In this document: positions 39,096 to 49,177 of the stretch, piece by piece
Layout: the number at the start of each line of letters is the position of its first letter
Position numbering within the stretch: the stretch's first letter is position 1
Assembly: GCA_945878885.1 (NCBI GenBank)
Contig: CAMCUP010000002.1
Span: forward strand, 53,149 to 117,148
DNA length: 64,000 nt
Direction: 5' to 3'
Source of the DNA: Polynucleobacter meluiroseus
GTDB taxonomy: Bacteria; Pseudomonadota; Gammaproteobacteria; Burkholderiales; Burkholderiaceae
Made by a program: the position numbers and the translations under genes
The notes under the pieces: generated by a model
What the model saw: only the letters and a program-made list of their open reading frames with translations
Told to the model about the DNA's origin: nothing
Databases searched by the model: none

Positions 39096-39692
39096 ATGAT
39101 TCAGTTAATTGTTGGGCTTGGTAACCCAGGCGAAGAACATAAAAAAGACCGGCATAACGCTGGCTTTTGGTTTGTTGAGGCCATGGCGTCAGCATTAAAA
39201 ACTCGCTTGGAATATGAAAAACGTTTTCTTGGCTACTTCGGCAAAGCTAAATTACAGGGGCTTCAACAGTTTTTTTATTTATTAGAGCCAGATACTTTTA
39301 TGAATTTGAGTGGGCAATCGGTTGGTGCCTTGTGTCGCTTTCATCAGCTTGCCGCCAAAACGGTGCTAGTCGTTCATGATGAGCTAGACCTTAAGCCTGG
39401 GGTGGCGCGTCTAAAATTTGGTGGTGGTACGGGTGGTCATAACGGCCTTAAAGATATACAGGCCCATCTTGGAAGCGCCGATTTTTGGCGCTTACGAATT
39501 GGCATTGGCCATCCGCGCGATCTTGCTGGCGATCGTAAGCCCATCGAGGTAGTCGACTATGTTTTAAAAAAGGCCCGCAAAGAAGAGCAGAGCGCGATTG
39601 AAGCTGCGCTAGCCAATGCCTTAGCAGTAATGCCGCTAGTGCTTGCTGGAGAAATGCAAAATGCCACTCAAACCTTGCATACCAACTGCTAG
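39096..39692 (+). CDS. pth: peptidyl-tRNA hydrolase
   Basis: Releases peptides from prematurely dissociated peptidyl-tRNA. The 198-residue product has the conserved LIVGLGNPGEEHKKDRHNAGF start with the catalytic histidine near 20, TFMNLSG with the substrate-binding asparagine near 69, VVHDELDLKPG with the catalytic aspartate near 94, and GGTGGHNGLKD near 110-120. It sits downstream of rplY beyond an intrinsic terminator, so it needs a separate promoter; I did not find a convincing one in the short gap. It converges on the ferredoxin gene with a 4-base overlap. Confidence 0.96.
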   Translation: MIQLIVGLGNPGEEHKKDRHNAGFWFVEAMASALKTRLEYEKRFLGYFGKAKLQGLQQFFYLLEPDTFMNLSGQSVGALCRFHQLAAKTVLVVHDELDLKPGVARLKFGGGTGGHNGLKDIQAHLGSADFWRLRIGIGHPRDLAGDRKPIEVVDYVLKKARKEEQSAIEAALANALAVMPLVLAGEMQNATQTLHTNC

Positions 39693-39976
39693 TGGCTGTC
39701 ATTTGTAACAATGATAGTTATGGCTGGCGTGCTAGGGCTTAATTGCTGATATTTTCTTAAAAGTTGTTCAGGAGTTTCGATAAAATCTGGATTTAGGGGG
39801 ATGCAATCAACTGGACATACTTGCCGGCACTGGGGTGCTTCAAAATGGCCCACACACTCAGTACACTTCGCCGGATTGATTTCATAAATCTGCAGCCCCA
39901 TAAAAATCGCGTCATTGGGGCATTCTGGCTCACAAACATCGCAATTAATACAATCATCGGTAATCATCAAAGCCAT
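39689..39976 (-). CDS. YfhL-type 2[4Fe-4S] ferredoxin
   Basis: Small bacterial ferredoxin of 95 residues from the ATG at 39976. The first cluster motif is CINCDVCEPECP near residues 9-21. The second is an unusual loop typical of this class: C-T-E-C, an eight-residue insert (VGHFEAPQ), then CRQVCPVDC near 38-60. This is the Allochromatium/YfhL group of low-potential ferredoxins. The electron-transfer partner is unknown. It is 19 bases downstream of coaD, the usual beta/gammaproteobacterial pairing, and its 3' end overlaps pth by 4 bases. Confidence 0.92.
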   Translation of the reverse strand: MALMITDDCINCDVCEPECPNDAIFMGLQIYEINPAKCTECVGHFEAPQCRQVCPVDCIPLNPDFIETPEQLLRKYQQLSPSTPAITIIVTNDSH

Positions 39977-39995
39977 CAATACGCCTAAAAGCTGT

Positions 39996-41145
<1,150 letters not shown>

Positions 41146-41168
41146 CACATCATTTTAATTTTTACAGC

Positions 41169-42518
41169 TTATTTTGGCGAGGCAACACTGGCGCCGACCA
41201 CTACCGTCTGCATCCGATTCATGGCTAAATGCTTTTGAAAAGCTTGCCGTACCTGCTCGACCGTAACCGCCTCAATCTGTTTGGTCCAAGTATCTAAGGT
41301 ATCGAGCGGTAAATTATTCCAAGTAATTGAGGATAAGTTATCTAGTAACTTACGATTGCTATCTATGCGTAAAGGATAACCATTACTCAAATTAGCTTTT
41401 GCTGCCACTAGATCAGTTGCACTAGGACCTTCATTAATAAAACGGGCAATCGTCTCACGCATTACACCTAAAGCTAAACTAGCCTGATCATTTCGCGTTT
41501 GCAATCCAGCTTGAAAAATACCAATATTCTTGCCGGGAATAAAATAGCTTGATACGCTATAAGCTAAGCCCCGCTTTTCCCGTACCTCATTCATTAGGCG
41601 GGAAACAAAACCGCCGCCACCTAAAACATAGTTACCAACGAGCAAAGGGAAATAATCGGGATCATTGCGCGGTATGGCAGTCATACCCATAGCGATATGG
41701 GTTTGCTGTGTATCAAAAGCAATTTGGGTTTCTCTTGTAGAGGCTGGCTCTATGGGTGACTCGGTTAGCTTAGGCAAAGGGTTGATGGCTGGGCCCGTAG
41801 CGGCCACTTGCAAGAGCAATGCTTGGGCAATTTGGGTGGCCTCTTGGCGATCAATATCACCAACTAAGTTCACAGTGATGCGATCGCCACGGTAAAACAA
41901 TTGATGAAATTGCTTAAGATCGCTAACTTGAATTTGGGCGATAGACTGTGCAGTGGCCGAAGATCCCAAGGGATAACTACGAAAGACAGCTTTTTTAAAA
42001 CGCCGCTCAAGAATATACTCAGGCTTGGTTTCTGCTTCTAGTAATGAAGCAATTAGGCGCTGTTTTTCACGCTCAACAATTTTTGCCTCAAAACGAGGAT
42101 GCGCCAAAATCGTCGCACCTAGCTCGACAATGCGCTGACGCAAATCAGCGCGACTTAAACTACGAATGCGCATTGTGGCTCGTTCTCCGCTGGCCATAAC
42201 CGACAAACTGGTACCTAAATCAGCAATTTCATCGGCGATAGCAGCTTCACTAATCATTTTTTGACCACTTTGCACACCAAGATTTAATAAGCTAGCAGTT
42301 AGTTCTGCCAAGCCTGTTTTATTGGGCGGATCGTAGCGCGCACCCGCATCAATTGTGACCTCGATATCAATAATGGGCAAAACATTCGTTTGAATTAAAT
42401 AGGCTCTTGCCCCATTATTTAGTGTCAAGGTTTGAATAGGCGGAATCGCCAAGGCGACCGACACAAAAAAAATAATATTTACCACTATAAAAGCAAGTAG
42501 CTTAGTGATTAACTTCAT
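41169..42518 (-). CDS. M16 family peptidase-like protein, probably inactive subunit
   Basis: Periplasmic member of the M16 (pitrilysin/PqqL-like) family, 449 residues, with an N-terminal signal peptide (LLAFIVVNIIFFVSVALA). At the position of the zinc-binding HxxEH motif it has GLAELTASLLNLG, so the histidines are gone and it should not bind zinc. It keeps the C-terminal R/Y region RGLAYSVSSYF, which in two-subunit M16 enzymes completes the partner's active site. Its start overlaps the stop of the active M16 gene by 4 bases, so the two are made together and probably form a heterodimer. Confidence 0.88.
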   Translation of the reverse strand: MKLITKLLAFIVVNIIFFVSVALAIPPIQTLTLNNGARAYLIQTNVLPIIDIEVTIDAGARYDPPNKTGLAELTASLLNLGVQSGQKMISEAAIADEIADLGTSLSVMASGERATMRIRSLSRADLRQRIVELGATILAHPRFEAKIVEREKQRLIASLLEAETKPEYILERRFKKAVFRSYPLGSSATAQSIAQIQVSDLKQFHQLFYRGDRITVNLVGDIDRQEATQIAQALLLQVAATGPAINPLPKLTESPIEPASTRETQIAFDTQQTHIAMGMTAIPRNDPDYFPLLVGNYVLGGGGFVSRLMNEVREKRGLAYSVSSYFIPGKNIGIFQAGLQTRNDQASLALGVMRETIARFINEGPSATDLVAAKANLSNGYPLRIDSNRKLLDNLSSITWNNLPLDTLDTWTKQIEAVTVEQVRQAFQKHLAMNRMQTVVVGASVASPK

Positions 42519-43930
42519 TGACTCTTCACCATCTCTCCTAAATGCGTTTTGCCAGGTGCGGCAGTGCCGCTAATCTGCTTTTTACGTAACTGAGGCTCTA
42601 AAACTGCAATAGTTAAACCAGCATCTATCAAGTAATGCTTTGCCACTGCCTGTACTTGAGCTGAAGTGACATTCTGAATTCGCTCTAATATAAGATCTAA
42701 ATCTCGCCATGAAAATCCTGCAATTTCAGCGCTACCAATTTCCATTGCTTGACCAAAAATTGAGTCGCGTTTATAAATTTGATTCGCTAAGATACGCACT
42801 TTAATACGCTTTAATTCGGCTTCGGTAACGCCTTGCGTCATTACTTCTTGTAGCACCTGGCGAATACCGGCTTGAGTCTGAGCAATTGTTTTGCCTTTAG
42901 CTACAGTTGCGCCAATTTGAAATAGTTGTGGTCCTCGTGAAATTAGGTTGTAGCTTACATCGATACCATCGACTAAGCGTTGCTGTTTTACCAAGGCACG
43001 GCTTAGACGGGCATTATCATAACCGTCTAAGACCCCGCCTAACACCTCTAAAGCATACGGTTCGATTTGATCGGGCGCACTAGGCTCTAAATGTGGCACC
43101 TTCCAAGCCATGGTAATTTGCGGTGCATCAGCTGGCGCTTGCACAATGACATTCTTGATCCCAATTTGTACTGGCTCAACTTGTGGCTTACGCACTGGTA
43201 AAGTTTTAGTCTTACTTGGTCCGTAATACTGCTCAGCCAATACCCGCACTTTTGCTGGGTCAACATCGCCACTGATCACGACGATGGCATTATTGGGAGC
43301 ATACCAATTTTCATACCAATTACGCGCATCGACTGCCTGCATATTTTCTAGGTCATTCATCCACCCAATTACTGGATGTCGATAGGGAGAACTCATAAAG
43401 GCAGTAGCCATTAGCGTCTCATTCATGATGGCACTGGCGTTATCTTCGGTACGCAAGCGTCTTTCTTCCATAATGACTTGCATTTCTTTCTTAAATTCAG
43501 CATCATCAAACCGAAGGTTGCTCATGCGGTCAGCTTCAAGTTGCATTACTGTGGCAAGTTTAGATTGCTCTACTTGTTGAAAATAAGCGGTGTAGTCAAG
43601 CGAAGTAAAGGCGTTTTCACGTCCCCCAACCGCAGCAACTAAACGGGAAAATTCACCGGTCTTAACCTCATCTGTGCCCTTAAACATCATATGTTCTAGC
43701 ACGTGTGCCACCCCTGTTCGCCCATTGGTTTCATCCATTGAGCCAGCGCGATACCACACCATATGGGCCACAGTAGGAGCGCGATGGTCTTCTCGCACAA
43801 TTAGACGCAAGCCATTTGCGAGAGTAAATTCATGGGTATCGGCAGGCGATGGCCTTACTTGACCTACTGAATAGTTACTCAGCAAGAATAAAATACCGAT
43901 TAAACAACTTTTTAAATATGGGTAGCGCAT
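42515..43930 (-). CDS. M16 family zinc peptidase, active subunit
   Basis: Secreted zinc metalloprotease of the M16 family, 471 residues. After a signal peptide (to about 24) comes the inverted zinc motif HVLEHMMFKG near residue 80, where the two histidines bind zinc and glutamate is catalytic. The downstream acidic ligand lies in the QLEADRM region. The C-terminal half is the second M16 domain. The pair with the zinc-less protein is widespread in betaproteobacteria upstream of rsmD and beside ftsY. The substrate is unknown. ftsY diverges 62 bases away. Confidence 0.9.
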   Translation of the reverse strand: MRYPYLKSCLIGILFLLSNYSVGQVRPSPADTHEFTLANGLRLIVREDHRAPTVAHMVWYRAGSMDETNGRTGVAHVLEHMMFKGTDEVKTGEFSRLVAAVGGRENAFTSLDYTAYFQQVEQSKLATVMQLEADRMSNLRFDDAEFKKEMQVIMEERRLRTEDNASAIMNETLMATAFMSSPYRHPVIGWMNDLENMQAVDARNWYENWYAPNNAIVVISGDVDPAKVRVLAEQYYGPSKTKTLPVRKPQVEPVQIGIKNVIVQAPADAPQITMAWKVPHLEPSAPDQIEPYALEVLGGVLDGYDNARLSRALVKQQRLVDGIDVSYNLISRGPQLFQIGATVAKGKTIAQTQAGIRQVLQEVMTQGVTEAELKRIKVRILANQIYKRDSIFGQAMEIGSAEIAGFSWRDLDLILERIQNVTSAQVQAVAKHYLIDAGLTIAVLEPQLRKKQISGTAAPGKTHLGEMVKSQ

Positions 43931-43992
43931 CGATTAATTAGGGTAATTTTTAAATTAAATTGATAAGATGCATCCTTTAGATTGTATCGATA

Positions 43993-44883
43993 ATGTTCGG
44001 CTTACGTAAAACCCTCGGATCCCTTTTCAATGCAAATCAGCCTGATGAGGCTTGGTTTTTGGCATTGGAAGAAGCCTTAATACAAAGTGATGTAGGTCTA
44101 CCTACGACTGAGGTTTTACTTTCAGCCTTGCGCCGGGCGGCTAAGTTGCAAAAAGTTGCTGCGCTAGACGAATTACAAGCCCTTTTAATTCAATTGGTTG
44201 CTGAGCGTCTAAAAACCTTAGAGCCCAGCTCCAATCCACTACTGCACCCTTTCACTACAACCCCTCCTGAGGTATGGTTAATTGTGGGTGTAAATGGGGC
44301 GGGCAAAACCACCACCATTGGCAAGCTCTGTCATCATTTTCAAAAACAAGGCAAATCTATTCTCCTAGCTGCGGGTGACACTTTTCGGGCTGCTGCACGC
44401 CAACAACTACAAGAGTGGGGCTTGCGTAATCATGTCGAAGTTATCACCCAAGATGGCGCAGATGCCGCTGCAGTTGCGCATGATGCGATTCAGGCGGCTA
44501 TTTCACGTCAATGTGATATTTTGCTGATTGATACTGCAGGTCGACTTTCTACTCAAGACCATTTAATGGCAGAGCTAAAAAAAATTAAGCGGGTCATTGG
44601 CAAAATTTTGCCCGGAGCACCACACCATACGCTTTTAATTTTGGATGGCAATACGGGTCAAAATGGGCTTAGTCAAGTAAACGCGTTTCATGCTGCGCTT
44701 GGTCTCACTGATTTAATTATTACTAAGCTAGATGGCACGGCCAAGGGGGGGGTGATTTGTGCCTTGGCTCAGGTACTACATGGCCCATTAAAACCGCAAA
44801 TTTTGGCGCTCGGTAAAGGTGAGGGCTTGGGTGATCTAATCGCCTTTAATGCGGAAGCCTATGCAGCTGAATTATTCAATTAA
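43993..44883 (+). CDS. ftsY: signal recognition particle receptor FtsY, short form
   Basis: GTPase receptor that docks SRP-ribosome complexes at the inner membrane. The 296-residue protein is essentially the NG core. N-domain helices are at 1-85, then G1 GVNGAGKTTTIGKL near 98-111, DTFRAAARQQL, G3 DTAGRLS near 177 and G4 TKLDGTAKGG near 247-256. The acidic A domain (about 200 residues in E. coli) is absent, as in several other lineages. The family's GxGE-DL-PF closing motif appears as GKGEGLGDLIAF. It is divergent from the M16 pair and followed by rpoH 89 bases on. Confidence 0.95.
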   Translation: MFGLRKTLGSLFNANQPDEAWFLALEEALIQSDVGLPTTEVLLSALRRAAKLQKVAALDELQALLIQLVAERLKTLEPSSNPLLHPFTTTPPEVWLIVGVNGAGKTTTIGKLCHHFQKQGKSILLAAGDTFRAAARQQLQEWGLRNHVEVITQDGADAAAVAHDAIQAAISRQCDILLIDTAGRLSTQDHLMAELKKIKRVIGKILPGAPHHTLLILDGNTGQNGLSQVNAFHAALGLTDLIITKLDGTAKGGVICALAQVLHGPLKPQILALGKGEGLGDLIAFNAEAYAAELFN

Positions 44884-44911
44884 ATCATGTACTTATAATG
44901 ATAATATTGGC

Positions 44912-44938
44912 TTGGCACTCGCTTGCTATGAGTGCTAA
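44912..44938 (+). promoter_or_regulatory. CIRCE element (HrcA operator) before rpoH
   Basis: The inverted repeat TTGGCACTC-N9-GAGTGCTAA matches the CIRCE consensus TTAGCACTC-N9-GAGTGCTAA at every position but one, with the exact 9-base spacer. It covers the -35 box and reaches the -10 of the probable rpoH promoter, so bound HrcA would block it. hrcA itself is not in this window. Confidence 0.92.
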
Positions 44939-44941
44939 AAT
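44912..44941 (+). promoter_or_regulatory. promoter of rpoH overlapping CIRCE
   Basis: TTGGCA (44912-44917) and TAAAAT (44936-44941) are 18 bases apart. The -35 box is the left CIRCE arm and the -10 box begins in the right arm, so the operator and promoter are the same sequence. A second TATAAT (44894-44899) lies upstream without a clear -35 and could be an additional start. Confidence 0.65.
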
Positions 44942-44972
44942 AGTTTATTATTAGACCTAAACCAATTCAACT

Positions 44973-45905
44973 ATGAACTACAAAAAACGGAACACTCCAC
45001 TTAGCGAAGCAATGCGGCCCGTGGCGCAGGCAGGCTCAAACTTTGCTGCGTTTTCCACACTACCTACCCTTGGGGTTGGCACATTAGACGCTTATATTAG
45101 CTACGTCAATCGCTTACCCATGCTAAGTGCTGCTGAAGAACTCCATTTATCGCAAGACTACCGGCGTACCGAAAATGTTGATGCTGCTCGCGGCTTAGTA
45201 CTATCCCACCTCCGCTTGGTTGTATCGGTAGCGCGGCAATACCTTGGTTATGGCATTCCACATGCTGATTTAATTCAAGAAGGTAATGTCGGTCTGATGA
45301 AAGCTGTTAAACGCTACGATCCAAATCAAGGTGCGCGCTTAGTCTCGTATGCTATCTATTGGATTAAAGCAGAGATCCACGAATATATTTTAAAAAATTG
45401 GCGCTTAGTCAAGTTGGCAACAACGAAAGCGCAGCGTAAATTATTTTTTAATTTGCGTAGCAATAAACCTACTCTCAATACCTTATCGCCAAGTGAAATT
45501 GATGCCTTAGCGAAGTCTCTTGACGTACGGGGAGCAGATGTCAGAGAAATGGAAATGCGCTTGGCTGGCGGTGATATTGCGCTTGAGAGCGATGACCAAG
45601 ACGATTCATCTGCCTATGCACCAATTCAATGGTTGAGCGACGAACGTCACGAGCCTACCGCAGTGATGGCGCAAGCTGAAACCCAAGCAATGCAAGGGCC
45701 TAAATTAAAAAAGGCCTTGCAGAGTCTTGACGAACGTAGTCGTGATATTGTTCAGTCGCGCTGGTTAGCAATTAATGCCGAGGGTGATGGCGCTAAAACC
45801 TTACATGAGCTTGCAAATGAATATGGTATCTCTGCCGAACGGGTGCGTCAGATTGAGGGCGCCGCCTTAAAAAAAATGCGCACGCTATTGCAAGACCGCC
45901 TTTAA
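44973..45905 (+). CDS. rpoH: heat-shock sigma factor RpoH (sigma32)
   Basis: Directs RNA polymerase to heat-shock promoters. The 310-residue protein has regions 1.2-2.4 from about 35 to 145, with LRLVVSVARQYLGYG, the core-binding IQEGNVGLMKAVKRYDP and YAIYWIKAEIHEYIL. The RpoH box, QRKLFFNLR, that distinguishes sigma32 is near 152-160. Region 4 with the helix-turn-helix ANEYGISAERVRQIEGAALKKMR is at 277-300. The promoter carries a CIRCE operator, so HrcA may set its level in addition to any RNA-thermometer or chaperone control. The 3' end overlaps the SCO gene on the other strand by 21 bases. Confidence 0.96.
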   Translation: MNYKKRNTPLSEAMRPVAQAGSNFAAFSTLPTLGVGTLDAYISYVNRLPMLSAAEELHLSQDYRRTENVDAARGLVLSHLRLVVSVARQYLGYGIPHADLIQEGNVGLMKAVKRYDPNQGARLVSYAIYWIKAEIHEYILKNWRLVKLATTKAQRKLFFNLRSNKPTLNTLSPSEIDALAKSLDVRGADVREMEMRLAGGDIALESDDQDDSSAYAPIQWLSDERHEPTAVMAQAETQAMQGPKLKKALQSLDERSRDIVQSRWLAINAEGDGAKTLHELANEYGISAERVRQIEGAALKKMRTLLQDRL

Positions 45906-46484
45906 ATCATGGGCTAGGGCTTCGGGCCCTTGACCATGTTTAATGTATAAGCGCAGTTGTCCTTTTGGATCAAATACATAACTACCTGAAGTGTGATCAA
46001 TAGTGTATGCATTTGGCGATAAGCCTGGCACACGTTTATAGTAAATTTTAAAATCTTTAGTGAGTTGCATTAAGCCTTCTTCATTGGCAGCCCGTAATCC
46101 GATAAAGCTAGGATTAAAAGCTGGCACATATTGTCTTAATAATTCAGGGGTATCGCGCTCTAGATCGAGCGTGATAAAAATGACCTGTACTTTAGCGGCC
46201 TGTGGACCCAATAATGTCAGCGCTTCTTGCATTTCAATTAAGGTTGTTGGGCAGACATCAGGGCAATGGGTATAACCAAAAAACATCACTACAGCCTTAT
46301 CCTTAAAATCAGCCAGCGTGCGCGTTTTACCATCAACATCGAGTAGGCTGAAATTGTTTCCAAAAGCCTTGCTACCAGTGATATCAACATTTTTAAAATT
46401 AGGCTTTGACTCGCACGCCACCAATGCCAAAGTAAGCCAAGTAAGAAAAAGTAGGTGAATAAAAGGGCGAAAAAAATTACTCAT
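45885..46484 (-). CDS. SCO1/SenC copper chaperone of cytochrome oxidase
   Basis: Thioredoxin-fold protein that delivers copper to, or keeps reduced, the CuA site of oxidase subunit II. The 199-residue product is a predicted lipoprotein (lipobox LVAC with C24). It has the copper-binding CxxxC in YTHCPDVCPTT near 82-86 and the distal histidine in TIDHTSGSYV near 168. All three ligands are present. It is last in the oxidase cluster, 8 bases after ctaB, and its end overlaps rpoH, which it converges on. Confidence 0.93.
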   Translation of the reverse strand: MSNFFRPFIHLLFLTWLTLALVACESKPNFKNVDITGSKAFGNNFSLLDVDGKTRTLADFKDKAVVMFFGYTHCPDVCPTTLIEMQEALTLLGPQAAKVQVIFITLDLERDTPELLRQYVPAFNPSFIGLRAANEEGLMQLTKDFKIYYKRVPGLSPNAYTIDHTSGSYVFDPKGQLRLYIKHGQGPEALAHDLKAVLQ

Positions 46485-46492
46485 GAATTATT

Positions 46493-47371
46493 TTAATTAA
46501 TGTAATGATCGATTAAAAGGGCAGCAAATAATAAAGCTAAGTAAGAAATTGAATAGCGAAAGGTTTTTTTCGCTAGGGCGTCGCTATATGACATATATAA
46601 AGCAATTGCATAAGCGATAAAGATACCCCCTAAAATTAGTGCCGAAATTAAATACACCCAACCACTCATGCCGTATAGATAGGGCAATACAGTGGCTGCA
46701 AGTAAAATAAGGGTGTAGAGCAATATATTGAGTAAGGTAAATCGCTCGCCATGAGTTACTGGTAGCATCGGTAAGCCCGACTGCACATAATCATCACGCC
46801 GATAGAGCGCCAAAGCCCAAAAATGTGGGGGCGTCCAAACAAAAATAATGAGTACGAGTAACCAGGCTTCCGCCGAAACCGTATTAGTTACAGCAGCCCA
46901 ACCAAGCGCTGGCGGCATTGCTCCCGATAAACCGCCGATGACGATATTTTGGGGGGTAGCAGGCTTTAATAGCCAAGTGTAAATGACTGCATATCCTACA
47001 AAAGTGGCGACTGTCAGCCACATGGTTAAGGGGTTAGTAAAATTCCATAGCACTACCATGCCTAAGGCGCCCAGTAAAATTGAAAATACAATAATCTGGT
47101 ACGGCGATAGCTCTCCTGTGGCAGAAGGTCGCCATGCTGTGCGTCGCATTTTGGCATCAACCACTTGCTCGATTAGGCAATTTACAGCAAATGCAGCGCC
47201 GGCTAACAACCAAATACCAACTATGCCCCCGATTAAGACAGAGTACGGCACCATGCCAGGAGTAGCTAAAAACATTCCAATCACGGCGCAAAAAACTGCT
47301 AGTTGCGTAACTCTGGGTTTGGTTAACACCCAATATTGACGCCACTTGGGCATTTCATAAATAGGCTTCAA
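46493..47371 (-). CDS. ctaB: protoheme IX farnesyltransferase (heme o synthase)
   Basis: UbiA-family prenyltransferase that adds a farnesyl group to heme b to give heme o, the precursor of heme a. The 292-residue protein has about nine transmembrane segments. The prenyl-diphosphate motif [19 protein letters not shown] lies near residues 64-82, with the second conserved loop [19 protein letters not shown] near 190-208. It stands 7 bases downstream of ctaA, whose product uses heme o. The name cyoE is also used. Confidence 0.95.
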   Translation of the reverse strand: MKPIYEMPKWRQYWVLTKPRVTQLAVFCAVIGMFLATPGMVPYSVLIGGIVGIWLLAGAAFAVNCLIEQVVDAKMRRTAWRPSATGELSPYQIIVFSILLGALGMVVLWNFTNPLTMWLTVATFVGYAVIYTWLLKPATPQNIVIGGLSGAMPPALGWAAVTNTVSAEAWLLVLIIFVWTPPHFWALALYRRDDYVQSGLPMLPVTHGERFTLLNILLYTLILLAATVLPYLYGMSGWVYLISALILGGIFIAYAIALYMSYSDALAKKTFRYSISYLALLFAALLIDHYIN

Positions 47372-47378
47372 ATTAAAC

Positions 47379-48506
47379 TCACGCTGTAGCTACCAAACGT
47401 AAATGCCGAGGTGACCAGCTAGCCCAATAGCTCATGCGAACTAAACAAAATACAAGACCAGCAGCCCCGGCAGTATGAAGCAGTGCGGCGATTAATGGCC
47501 ATTGAAAAATGACATTAGAGATACCAGTGAAGACTTGCAATAAAACTATTAAAAATAAGGCTGTTGCCCAAATGCCTAAAGGGGATTGATATCCGCGAGC
47601 TAATTGACGACCACGCCATGCAACCCAGCTCAAAATAATCAATACCAATACAGCAAAGCATCGATGAGCCCAATGAATTGTCACCAAGGTCTGGGCAGTG
47701 AGGTAAGTGCCATTATTTCCTTGGCCTGCTTCGCGCCAAAATGTAAACCCACCCTGCCAATCCATTGGTGGCACCCAAAGCCCAGTACACAATGGAAAAT
47801 CGGGGCAAGCTAAAACAGCGTAATTTGTACTAACCCATGCGCCTAAAAAAATTTGCATGAAAAGAATGGCTAAACTTAAAACAATCAGTTGCATGGGGAA
47901 AATGGCTTGATTGCGCGCCCCTTGCCATTGCCATTGGGGCCAAGGTTGTTGTGCATACCAAACCAAAGCACCAAAGAAGATCAAGGCTAATATTAAATGG
48001 CAGGTAACAATAATAGGCTGCAATTTTAGGGTTACAGTCAACGCTCCAAATGCGCCTTGCAGACAGACCAAAAATAGCAAGCCAAGACTGGCATAAACAG
48101 CATGCTTACTTAATGTGTCACGCTGGCGAACTGCGAAAAATAATTGCAACAAAATGAGTGCTCCAAGACTCATGGCTAAGTACCGATGGATCATTTCGAT
48201 CCATGCCTTAATTATCGTTACCGGTCCATTAGGATCTGCAGCTTCAGCCAAACGGATTTCTGCCAAGGCAGTAAAAGGATTTGATGTACCGTAACAGCCC
48301 GGCCAATCTGGACACCCTAAACCAGAATGACTTAAGCGCGTGAAGGCGCCAAAAATAATTAAATCAAAGGTTAAAAAAACTAAGGCCCAATTTAAACGCT
48401 GAAAATTACCCCATTTGCGTTGATAAGACAGCACGGCTGCTGGTATGCCAGCGACAAATAGGGCAATTAAGCCTAACTCAAAGATGAGGATGATGCTGTC
48501 ATTCAT
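47379..48506 (-). CDS. ctaA: heme a synthase
   Basis: Oxidises the C8 methyl of heme o to a formyl group, giving heme a for the oxidase. The 375-residue protein has about eight transmembrane helices. Histidines expected to bind hemes are seen in [19 protein letters not shown] near 58-75, [14 protein letters not shown] near 107-115, [12 protein letters not shown] near 273 and [11 protein letters not shown] near 340. The paired cysteine-bearing loops (CPDWPGC and CPDFPLC) are those of this group. It overlaps the upstream gene by 4 bases and precedes ctaB. Confidence 0.93.
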   Translation of the reverse strand: MNDSIILIFELGLIALFVAGIPAAVLSYQRKWGNFQRLNWALVFLTFDLIIFGAFTRLSHSGLGCPDWPGCYGTSNPFTALAEIRLAEAADPNGPVTIIKAWIEMIHRYLAMSLGALILLQLFFAVRQRDTLSKHAVYASLGLLFLVCLQGAFGALTVTLKLQPIIVTCHLILALIFFGALVWYAQQPWPQWQWQGARNQAIFPMQLIVLSLAILFMQIFLGAWVSTNYAVLACPDFPLCTGLWVPPMDWQGGFTFWREAGQGNNGTYLTAQTLVTIHWAHRCFAVLVLIILSWVAWRGRQLARGYQSPLGIWATALFLIVLLQVFTGISNVIFQWPLIAALLHTAGAAGLVFCLVRMSYWASWSPRHLRLVATA

Positions 48507-49177
48507 TGCAAACTTTCGCCCATATGATTAAGTCGCAATAATTTATCAAGGTCTTTTCGAATCGCGGCAAAATCTGTGGGTGATGCTGTCGCTGGAAACC
48601 ACATCATCTTGTCGCCACGGGGATCAATTAATTGAATTTGCTGCCCAGCATTTTCTCGATTTAACCATTGCTCCCATTGCGCTTTAATAGCTGGCGAAGT
48701 TGGTGCATTAATAATCTGAAACCCTGCAGTTGCTTGATCGTAAGCACTACTAATGGCTGGATCGACAGCCTTGCCATCACTGACTACCCACACCAAGCGC
48801 ATGCGAGCACTTTCTTTGCTTAAGGCTATCCGCAGTTGACGCATTAGATATAAGGTTTTGACACAAGCATCATTCCCTAAACGACATTCGTCTGCGGGGC
48901 GCGCTACCAATAAAGTCCACTTGCCGGTAAGTGGATTATCTAACCATGCTGGGTTAACAGTCTGTGGCGGAATGACAAAAGTACCAAAATTTATTTTAGC
49001 ACCCTCTAGTTTAAAAACATAATAAGCTAAATAGGAAGCAATTACTGGGGCAGCGCAAAATAATAACAGCAAGACCATTTGAATTCTGCCACGCCGGGTT
49101 TGCGGATTAGGCGCCTGCAGCTCTTGTTGCGAAGCAGGGATTAATAATTCTTTATCTTTCACTAGACCCTTTACCAA
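48503..49177 (-). CDS. membrane-anchored protein of the cox cluster, function unknown
   Basis: Conserved protein found in Burkholderiales oxidase clusters between the SURF1 gene and ctaA. One transmembrane segment (about residues 32-52, VLLLLFCAAPVIASYLAYYV) is followed by a periplasmic domain of about 170 residues with a thioredoxin/SCO-like look (GKWTLLVARPADECRLGNDAC, MRLVWVVSDGK, IQLIDPRGDKMMWFP). The two cysteines are six residues apart, not CxxxC, so SCO-type copper binding is not supported. The listed start is a TTG inside the SURF1 gene; the GTG at 49162, after AAAGGG, is a likelier alternative. Role in oxidase assembly is inferred from position alone. Confidence 0.75.
   Translation of the reverse strand: MVKGLVKDKELLIPASQQELQAPNPQTRRGRIQMVLLLLFCAAPVIASYLAYYVFKLEGAKINFGTFVIPPQTVNPAWLDNPLTGKWTLLVARPADECRLGNDACVKTLYLMRQLRIALSKESARMRLVWVVSDGKAVDPAISSAYDQATAGFQIINAPTSPAIKAQWEQWLNRENAGQQIQLIDPRGDKMMWFPATASPTDFAAIRKDLDKLLRLNHMGESLQ

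Noticed and set aside
46983..47339. 118-codon plus-strand frame inside ctaB
   Set aside because: It is antisense to ctaB, which has clear prenyltransferase motifs; the frame shows no family features.
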